From positions 1 to 25,539 of the forward strand of contig CAJLTE010000038.1 of the NCBI GenBank assembly GCA_905209435.1: a DNA stretch of 25,539 bases, written 5' to 3'. Position numbers and translations under genes: made by a program. Source of the stretch: an uncultured Blautia sp. (GTDB lineage: Bacteria > Bacillota_A > Clostridia > Lachnospirales > Lachnospiraceae). This document shows positions 1 to 5,363 of this stretch, piece after piece. The notes under the pieces are model-generated. The model was not told the origin of the DNA and did not search any database. It was given only the letters and a program-made list of their open reading frames with translations. Every line of letters begins with the position of its first letter. Positions within the stretch are counted from its first letter, which is position 1.

Positions 1-125
1 TATTTGTACATTTCTCCGCTATCAATGGTGAAGGATTCAAATCCCTTGAAGAAGGCCAGGCTGTAACATACGACTTAACAGAAGGCGCTCGTGGCATGCA
101 GGCTGCAAACGTTACAAAATTATAA
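1..125 (+). CDS. Cold-shock protein (CspA family), 3' end only
   Basis: The open frame enters from the left edge (first full codon at 3) and stops with TAA at 123-125, giving the last 40 residues. They include FVHFSAI (the RNP2-type FVHFS motif), a conserved GFKSL segment and the closing beta-strand region ending in ANVTKL, which is the typical C-terminus of 65-70 residue cold-shock domain proteins. These are single-stranded nucleic-acid chaperones in the cytoplasm. The start and the RNP1 motif lie outside the window, so the paralogue cannot be named. It ends about 60 bases before a strong terminator. Confidence 0.93.
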   Translation, partial: FVHFSAINGEGFKSLEEGQAVTYDLTEGARGMQAANVTKL

Positions 126-188
126 TTCATAATTTTCGTTAACGTAAGAGGATTGAATTCCGCACTTTTCAATACGGATTAAACCTCA

Positions 189-219
189 AAAAAATCCCCG
201 GATTATCCGGGGATTTTTT
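189..219. terminator. Bidirectional intrinsic terminator
   Basis: A perfect 13-bp inverted repeat (189-201 with 207-219) has a five-base loop. A run of A at its left and T at its right makes it work as a T-tailed hairpin on both strands. It sits between the convergent cold-shock gene (+) and the acidic membrane protein (-), so it probably ends both. Confidence 0.93.
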
Positions 220-255
220 GTTATCTCTTTTTCAGTTATTAATCAGTATCAGACC

Positions 256-729
256 TTATTCAGCGTCTGCGCTATCTGCTGTAGTATCGTCTGCTGCATC
301 TTTCTCCTCTGTTTCTGCATCATCGGATGATTCTTCTGTATCTGCAGATTCTGTGTCTGTTGTAGAATCTGTTTCAGAAACATCTGCTGTTGTGTCTGCG
401 GCATCAGCATCTTCGCTGTCTGTAGAAGCTGTCGTATCTTCTGCATCTGCTGTATCGGCGTCTGTACTGTCGGTATCATCTGTTGTGTCTGTTGACAGAT
501 TTGAAATGTAATTGTCAAGTGCAGTAGTATCCATTACTGTATTCTGAACCACATTCTCTTTGGCTCCTGTCACTTTTACATATGCAGAATAACCAATCCA
601 TGCAACAATCACAACACAAATGAATGCCCAGGCAAACATTTCCAGTCCAAAAAGTACTTTTTCTTTTCTGTCTGTTTTGTTATGCAGTCCTTTTCTGGCC
701 TTATAAGCATCGACTTTCTTCTGGCTCAT
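256..729 (-). CDS. Hypothetical single-pass membrane protein with acidic Asp/Thr-rich tail
   Basis: The protein has 157 residues from the ATG at 729, which is preceded by AAGGAG at good spacing. A longer in-frame extension up to 798 has no ribosome site and runs through the promoter, so it is rejected. Residues 1-27 are strongly basic, about 28-50 form one transmembrane helix, and from about 77 to the end the chain is low complexity, built almost only of D, T, A, S and E. The basic N-terminus predicts an inside N-terminus and an acidic tail outside the membrane. No known domain was recognised, so function is unknown. It lies downstream of the DegV gene, with a likely promoter of its own in the gap between them. 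Confidence 0.75.
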   Translation of the reverse strand: MSQKKVDAYKARKGLHNKTDRKEKVLFGLEMFAWAFICVVIVAWIGYSAYVKVTGAKENVVQNTVMDTTALDNYISNLSTDTTDDTDSTDADTADAEDTTASTDSEDADAADTTADVSETDSTTDTESADTEESSDDAETEEKDAADDTTADSADAE

Positions 730-766
730 GATAGATCTCCTTTGCATCAATATTTCGTATTTTCTG

Positions 767-795
767 ATTATAGCACACTTTACTGCAAAAGAAAA
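767..795 (-). promoter_or_regulatory. Extended -10 promoter for the acidic membrane protein
   Basis: On the minus strand TGCTATAAT (767-775) is an extended -10 box. A weak TTTTCT at 790-795 lies 17 bases upstream. Transcription would start about 30 bases before the ATG at 729. Confidence 0.6.
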
Positions 796-803
796 CAATT
801 AGT

Positions 804-1643
804 TTATACTGCAACGATCACTCCGCCGTCATTTGCATACATAGAACTTACACCCGCTGTATCAAGGACTACGATCTTTGCAAGTTTCATTCTCTCTTCA
901 AAAGCCTCTTTGAGCACCTGTGCTCTTGCCGGACAATTGCAGTGACTGATGGCAAGAACCTTCTCTGCACTGTCCGGGGTTTTCTCGATTACCTGCTCTA
1001 CAAGCTTGATCAGAGCACGATTCATGCCTCTTGCCTGATCCAGCTGGCAGATATTTCCATCATCCGTAGAACCCATGACCGGTTTGATTTTCAATGCACT
1101 GGCCACTAACGCTTTCACTTTGCTCAGACGGCCGTTCTTTCTCAAAGTATCAAGATTCTCAAGTATAAAAAATGTATGCTGTCCTTCAATATAATGTTCC
1201 ACAGTTGAAACAACTTCTTCAAAACTCATCCCTGCTTCTTCGCATTCCTGTATCTTCATTCCGATCAGGCTTTCCCCGATGGATGCGGAACGTGAATTAA
1301 ACACATGTATTTTTTTATCCGGATGGTCTTCCATAATAAGATCTCTGCCAAGCAACGCACTGTTATAGGAACCACTCAGCTCAGAAGACAAAGTCACTGC
1401 ATAAATATGCTCAGCCTCGCAGTCATATGCTCTCATATATCTCTCAGGTGACGGGCAGGCTGATTTCGGACATTCCGGGCAGGCTGCCACTTTATTAATA
1501 AACTCTGCCTGATCAAATGTTTCATCATCTATGATCTGTTCAGCTCCTACCATCAGCGTCAGTGGAATGGATTCAAAACATTCATCTTTCTTCCATTCGT
1601 CCAAAAGTTCTCCACAACTATCTATGATAATCTTATATCTCAA
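804..1643 (-). CDS. DegV family fatty-acid-binding protein
   Basis: The protein has 279 residues, the usual DegV length. The N-terminal strand RYKIIIDSCGE, the SACPSP segment (61-66, corresponding to the family's T-S-x-P-S-P motif), LSSELSGSYNSA (85-96) and the ENLDTLRKNGRLSK stretch are family hallmarks. DegV proteins bind one fatty acid between two alpha/beta domains; in Firmicutes the related FakB proteins present fatty acids to the kinase FakA. No fakA is in this window, so the partner is unknown. The best start is a TTG at 1641-1643, preceded by GAGG at nine bases. An unusual feature is three cysteines at 55, 58 and 63 in a CPECPKSAC cluster. Confidence 0.93.
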   Translation of the reverse strand: MRYKIIIDSCGELLDEWKKDECFESIPLTLMVGAEQIIDDETFDQAEFINKVAACPECPKSACPSPERYMRAYDCEAEHIYAVTLSSELSGSYNSALLGRDLIMEDHPDKKIHVFNSRSASIGESLIGMKIQECEEAGMSFEEVVSTVEHYIEGQHTFFILENLDTLRKNGRLSKVKALVASALKIKPVMGSTDDGNICQLDQARGMNRALIKLVEQVIEKTPDSAEKVLAISHCNCPARAQVLKEAFEERMKLAKIVVLDTAGVSSMYANDGGVIVAV

Positions 1644-1767
1644 TTATATCGTCCTCTTTTCCATTATATGTAGTATTCAATACCAGATATATATTATCAT
1701 ACTGAGCACTTTTTGAAAAGACTTTTTCTTAAAAACTCTGTTCTTTTTTTTGAAAGTGATTTATAAT

Positions 1768-1800
1768 AAAAAGACGCTCCCTGTCAGAGGCAGAGAGCGC
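1768..1800 (-). terminator. Minus-strand intrinsic terminator in the DUF5721 upstream region
   Basis: In minus-strand RNA, 1800-1791 pairs with 1783-1774 as a 10-bp stem with two G-U pairs, followed by TCTTTTT (1773-1768 and beyond). In plus-strand RNA the same G-U positions become C-A mismatches, so the hairpin is better formed on the minus strand. The next minus-strand gene upstream is the Spo0A-C gene ending at 2378. Confidence 0.6.
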
Positions 1801-1853
1801 AGTTGAATCCACTCATTGAATTGTCAGAAAAGTGTTATCCAAAGGAGTTTTTT

Positions 1854-2354
1854 ATGCTTGCTTTAAATATCATAGATGTTAAAGATTTTATGAACAAGCT
1901 TCTGATCGGTGAAGTATTTGACCGTTTTTCATTTATAGAAGCATCAGTTACAACTTTTAATACCTTCACAATAGATGGTAAACTTCAGCACGATTTTTTT
2001 GATACAGATACCAGAACAGCACTTCAGGAAAAAGCAGCCCAATATTCTCTGTGGCATGACGTAAAATCATATTGCTTTTCTATCATACGTGGCAAACGCA
2101 CACCATTAAATTTCAAAATCGTATTTGAGCTTTCTCCTGACCAGGTAAAATCCCTGTTAAAAAACGAAGAGATTACCGGAAACATTCCTGTACGCAATTT
2201 TTATCTGAATATTCAATACCGAAATCAGAATCTTCTATGTACAACAGGTGTTTCCTACTCCATGTTCAGTCTTGACAAACGTCTGGAGTACCTCTGGGAT
2301 GATTCTCTGATGTCGTTTCTTTCCAGACATCATATTTCCTGCGAGAAACTATAA
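1854..2354 (+). CDS. DUF5721 family protein
   Basis: The protein has 166 residues from the ATG at 1854, which has AAAGGAG six bases upstream. An upstream in-frame TTG at 1803 has no ribosome site and overlaps a hairpin, so it is not used. The N-terminal MLALNIIDVKDFMNKLL and the length match the Lachnospiraceae proteins I know as DUF5721; this family label is from memory. There is no signal peptide or membrane helix. The chain is a mix of predicted beta strands and short helices with no visible catalytic motif, so no function is proposed. A TATAAT at 1762-1767 could be its -10 box, but no good -35 was found. It converges on the Spo0A-C gene with only 23 bases between stops. Confidence 0.85.
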   Translation: MLALNIIDVKDFMNKLLIGEVFDRFSFIEASVTTFNTFTIDGKLQHDFFDTDTRTALQEKAAQYSLWHDVKSYCFSIIRGKRTPLNFKIVFELSPDQVKSLLKNEEITGNIPVRNFYLNIQYRNQNLLCTTGVSYSMFSLDKRLEYLWDDSLMSFLSRHHISCEKL

Positions 2355-2377
2355 ACAGTTCCTGATTCTGTGTATCA

Positions 2378-2713
2378 TTAGTTTATGGTTTTATCCACAT
2401 GGAGCAGATAATAAACCAGAATATCTATGAACTCACTGTTTGTGGGCTTATCCACCATGGTACATCCTGCAATTTCTTCCAGCACATCCCTGTGGCTTGT
2501 CCAGCATAAGTTGATCAATGTTCTTATATTATGTTCTACATTAGATGGAGTTGACTTATATTTTCTTGCAAGAACAGGGTAAATATCCTTCGTAACCTTA
2601 ACCGGACGTTCCTGAATCCCCTGTGCCATCTTTACAGCATCTGCTACATAGTAATAACCTTTGTACTTTGATGTTGCACCTAATCTTCTGATAACTCCGT
2701 ATACTTCACTCAT
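2378..2713 (-). CDS. Stand-alone Spo0A C-terminal DNA-binding domain protein
   Basis: The 111-residue protein aligns along nearly its whole length with the C-terminal effector domain of Spo0A: KGYYYVADAV (18-27, Spo0A KGYQYLREAI), KDIYPVLARKY (42-52), the helix TPSNVEHNIRTLINLCW (55-71) and PTNSEFI (90-96). The N-terminal phosphoreceiver domain is absent. The gene has its own ATG with AGGAGG eight bases upstream, plus a promoter about 170 bases upstream, so it is a complete gene and not a broken spo0A. It probably binds 0A-type boxes without needing phosphorylation. In the recognition helix two arginines of Bacillus Spo0A (SRVERAIR) are replaced by N58 and H61 (SNVEHNIR), so specificity may differ. 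Confidence 0.92.
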   Translation of the reverse strand: MSEVYGVIRRLGATSKYKGYYYVADAVKMAQGIQERPVKVTKDIYPVLARKYKSTPSNVEHNIRTLINLCWTSHRDVLEEIAGCTMVDKPTNSEFIDILVYYLLHVDKTIN

Positions 2714-2740
2714 ACAGTTTTCCTCCTAACCGATCACCAG

Positions 2741-2756
2741 GCTGTGTAACCACAGC
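2741..2756. other. Small hairpin in the Spo0A-C leader
   Basis: A perfect 6-bp inverted repeat (GCTGTG at 2741-2746, CACAGC at 2751-2756) has a four-base loop. On the minus strand it lies just upstream of the AGGAGG site. On the plus strand it is followed by TTTT and could weakly stop transcripts coming from DUF5721. Either role is unproven. Confidence 0.35.
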
Positions 2757-2848
2757 TTTTAGGTTTTCTCTCTTATTTACACACATTTTTTCTGTAAATG
2801 AAAGCCACGGTATCTGTTACTCGGAAACATCGTTACATTTCACATGGA

Positions 2849-2856
2849 TTCGACAA
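2849..2856 (-). promoter_or_regulatory. Spo0A box (0A box) in the leader of the Spo0A-C gene
   Basis: The minus strand reads TTGTCGAA, an exact match to the 0A-box core TGTCGAA. It lies roughly 20-27 bases downstream of the start of transcription predicted from the promoter at 2883-2911, a place where a bound protein would block rather than activate. Spo0A or the encoded Spo0A-C protein itself are the obvious candidates to bind. Confidence 0.6.
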
Positions 2857-2882
2857 GATTATATTAAAATACCAGCAATTCA

Positions 2883-2911
2883 ATCATAAAAATTTATAAG
2901 ACATTTGTCAA
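2883..2911 (-). promoter_or_regulatory. Sigma-A promoter for the Spo0A-C gene
   Basis: TTGACA (2911-2906) and TATGAT (2888-2883) are separated by exactly 17 bases. This is the strongest -35/-10 pair in the window. It gives a leader of about 160 bases that holds the 0A box and a small hairpin. Confidence 0.85.
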
Positions 2912-2930
2912 TACTAATATTCTAAAAGAA

Positions 2931-2957
2931 GCAGCCCAGATTGTTCATCCAGGCTGC
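2931..2957 (-). terminator. Terminator downstream of htpG
   Basis: GCAGCC and GGCTGC form a 6-bp GC-rich stem, followed on the minus strand by TTCTTTT. It lies about 60 bases after the htpG stop and just upstream of the next gene's promoter. The plus-strand side is followed by CTTTT, so some bidirectional action is possible. Confidence 0.7.
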
Positions 2958-2971
2958 CCTTTTATCAGGTC

Positions 2972-2993
2972 AAGCGGATAAAACCATCCGCTT
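2972..2993. other. Inverted repeat between htpG and its terminator
   Basis: AAGCGGAT (2972-2979) and ATCCGCTT (2986-2993) are perfect 8-bp arms around a six-base loop. There is no T run on either side, so it is not a terminator by itself. It may protect the 3' end of the htpG message. Confidence 0.5.
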
Positions 2994-3014
2994 CGCTACT
3001 TGATTTGGTTAAAA

Positions 3015-5078
3015 TTATTTCGTGATCATCAGAAGGATCTCATTGCTTCTCTGAACAAATTTAGTCATCTCTTCAGGTGAGAGCTGTTTATGGCTCATCA
3101 TCGCAAGATCATACAGCTGTTCACAAATTATCGGAGCATTATCAGACTCCTGATTCTCTGCCAGATATTTAACCAGCGGATGATTTGCATTCAGGACAAG
3201 TGTTTCCTGTCCGCCAAACATATTAGGATCCATTCCATACATATTGTACATTCTCATCATATCCTGCATACGACGACTCTCTTCAGAAAGTGTCATCATT
3301 GCAGATACATTCTCATTCTTCAGATTCTCTACATGTACTTCCAGTTTATCTTTGTGAAGGTTCTTACGGAACAGTTCTGTCAACGCTTTTACAGTTTCTT
3401 CATCTGCTGTGCCTTCACCTTTCATTTCTTCTGTCAGATCAGCATCAATACGCTTAAACTGTACATCCTGATGTTTCTGCTCGAGGCTGGAGATGAATGC
3501 ACTGTCAATATTGTGTTTCAGGATTACAGCATCTTTACCTGCTTCCTTGAACATATTAATGTACTGGCTCTGCTGAACCTCATCTGTTACGTAGAAGATA
3601 GTTATTTTCTCTGGTTCTTTGTCCTGTGCATCCTTGTTCTCTTCTGATGCTGTATCTTCCTTCTTCTCTTCTGTCTTAGCTTCTGCATCTTCTTTCTTAT
3701 TTTCTTCAATGCAGTCTTTCAGGGTAAGATATTTGCCGTCAAGATTCTTGAAGAGTACATAATCTCCCATCTTCTCTGCAAACTTAGTATCTTTGATACA
3801 ACCATATTTAATGAATGGGCTGATGTCATCCCAGTATTTCTCATAAGATTCACGATCTGTCTTGCACATTCCGGTCAGCTTATCTGCTACCTTCTTTGAA
3901 ATGTACTCGGAAATTTTCTGTACAAATCCGTCATTCTGCAGTGCACTTCTGGATACATTCAGAGGCAGGTCCGGACAGTCGATCACACCTTTAAGCAAAA
4001 GAAGAAACTCAGGAATTACTTCTTTGATGTTATCTGCGATGAATACCTGATTGTTATACAGTTTGATAGTTCCCTCAATGGAATCATATTCTGTATTAAT
4101 CTTCGGGAAGTACAGGATACCTTTTAAGTTAAACGGATAATCCATGTTCAGATGGATCCAGAATAATGGCTCCTTGTAATCCATAAATACTTTACGGTAG
4201 AACTCTTTGTATTCATCGTCTGTGCATTCATTCGGATGTTTCATCCAGAGAGGATTGATATCACTGATAGAAACCGGACGTTTGTTGATTTTTACCTTAT
4301 CCTTTGCAGGAGAGACCTCAACAACTTCTTTCTCACCGTTTTCATTCTCTTTCTCTTCCGTCTTTGCATCTTCATGAATATGCTCAACAACAACGTCATC
4401 ATCTCTTAATTCAGACTCGTCAATTGTTTCGTATTCCTGCGGTGCATTTGCTTTGGAAAGATAGATATGAACCGGCATAAAGGAACAGTATTTCTCAAGA
4501 ATCTCACGCATACGATATTCGTTCGCAAATTCCAGGCAATCCTCGTTCAGAAACAGTGTAATTTCTGTACCGACTGTATTCTTGTTACCTTCCTGAATAT
4601 CATATTCTGTTCCGCCATCACAGGTCCAGTGTACAGGCTGTGCACCCTCTGTAGAAGAAAGAGTATCAATGTGTACTTCGTCCGCTACCATAAATGCAGA
4701 ATAGAAGCCAAGTCCGAAATGACCGATAATCTGGTCATCTGTTGTTTTGTCTTTATATTTCTCAAGGAACTGAGTTGCACCGGAAAAAGCAATCTGAGTA
4801 ATATATTTCTCTACTTCTTCAGCAGTCATACCAATACCATTATCAATGAATTTCAGGGTTTTGTCATCAGGGTTTACGATTACCTGAATCTCTGGTTTAT
4901 ATCCTTCCGGGAAAGAGTACTCTCCCATTACTTCCAGTTTTTTTAACTTTGTAATAGCATCGCATCCATTGGAAACCAGCTCTCTTACAAAAATATCATG
5001 ATCGGAATATAACCATTTCTTAATGATCGGAAAAATATTTTCACTGTTGATTGATAAACTTCCATGTTTTACAGCCAT
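3015..5078 (-). CDS. htpG: Hsp90-family molecular chaperone HtpG
   Basis: The ATP-driven cytoplasmic chaperone has 687 residues. The N-terminal GHKL ATPase domain shows RELVSNGCDA (33-42), DNGIGM (79-84) and the lid motif GHFGLGFYSAF (119-129). The middle domain contains PLFWIHLNMDYPFNLKGILY and the LPLNVSRS catalytic-loop arginine, and the C-terminal dimerisation domain ends near SNEILLMITK. Two highly charged E/K-rich insertions (about 230-250 and 460-495) are clade features. The start is ATG 5078, ten bases from AAGGAG; a GTG at 5087 lies almost on top of the ribosome site and is unlikely. The gene is monocistronic between its own promoter and terminator, with a CIRCE element upstream suggesting HrcA control. 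B. subtilis htpG is not HrcA-controlled, so this is a difference from that model. Confidence 0.98.
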   Translation of the reverse strand: MAVKHGSLSINSENIFPIIKKWLYSDHDIFVRELVSNGCDAITKLKKLEVMGEYSFPEGYKPEIQVIVNPDDKTLKFIDNGIGMTAEEVEKYITQIAFSGATQFLEKYKDKTTDDQIIGHFGLGFYSAFMVADEVHIDTLSSTEGAQPVHWTCDGGTEYDIQEGNKNTVGTEITLFLNEDCLEFANEYRMREILEKYCSFMPVHIYLSKANAPQEYETIDESELRDDDVVVEHIHEDAKTEEKENENGEKEVVEVSPAKDKVKINKRPVSISDINPLWMKHPNECTDDEYKEFYRKVFMDYKEPLFWIHLNMDYPFNLKGILYFPKINTEYDSIEGTIKLYNNQVFIADNIKEVIPEFLLLLKGVIDCPDLPLNVSRSALQNDGFVQKISEYISKKVADKLTGMCKTDRESYEKYWDDISPFIKYGCIKDTKFAEKMGDYVLFKNLDGKYLTLKDCIEENKKEDAEAKTEEKKEDTASEENKDAQDKEPEKITIFYVTDEVQQSQYINMFKEAGKDAVILKHNIDSAFISSLEQKHQDVQFKRIDADLTEEMKGEGTADEETVKALTELFRKNLHKDKLEVHVENLKNENVSAMMTLSEESRRMQDMMRMYNMYGMDPNMFGGQETLVLNANHPLVKYLAENQESDNAPIICEQLYDLAMMSHKQLSPEEMTKFVQRSNEILLMITK

Positions 5079-5291
5079 GCTGTCCACACTCCTTTTTATT
5101 TTATAAGTATTTACTGATAACTATTCAGTAGTCTATTATTCTGCAAGGCACTGAACAGTCACATTTATCGCAACTTTTTCTGTCGATTTACTGCTCTCTT
5201 AATTATCTTTGCAGTCTGATGCCAAAACTACTCTCTTTTATTTCTCCCTCATAATAGTTTTTGACTTCCTTAAGTTGCTTCTCTGAGAGAT

Positions 5292-5320
5292 ATAGTAATA
5301 CCATTTTTCCAAAAAGTCAA
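5292..5320 (-). promoter_or_regulatory. Sigma-A promoter of htpG
   Basis: TTGACT (5320-5315) and TACTAT (5297-5292) have a 17-base spacer. The -35 box starts seven bases after the CIRCE element. The predicted leader to the htpG ATG is about 205 bases. Apart from the ribosome site, I see no recognised riboswitch or other signal in it. Confidence 0.75.
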
Positions 5321-5327
5321 GAAAAAA

Positions 5328-5354
5328 TTAGCACTCATTTAAAATGAGTGCTAA
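5328..5354. promoter_or_regulatory. CIRCE operator (HrcA binding site)
   Basis: TTAGCACTC, nine spacer bases and GAGTGCTAA match the CIRCE consensus exactly. HrcA binds this operator to repress heat-shock genes. It lies between the surface-protein gene and the htpG promoter. On the minus strand the hairpin is followed by ATTTTTTC-type T-rich sequence, so it can also serve as the terminator of the surface-protein gene, whose stop codon is nine bases away. Confidence 0.93.
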
Positions 5355-5363
5355 CAATTCTTT

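Noticed and set aside
218..511. Plus-strand serine-rich open frame opposite the acidic membrane protein
   Set aside because: The repeated Ser/Val content is the reverse reading of the Asp/Thr/Ala-rich tail codons; no ribosome site.
1762..1767. TATAAT as a plus-strand promoter for DUF5721
   Set aside because: No acceptable -35 at 16-18 bases, and the same bases form the T-rich tail of a minus-strand terminator; kept only as a possibility.
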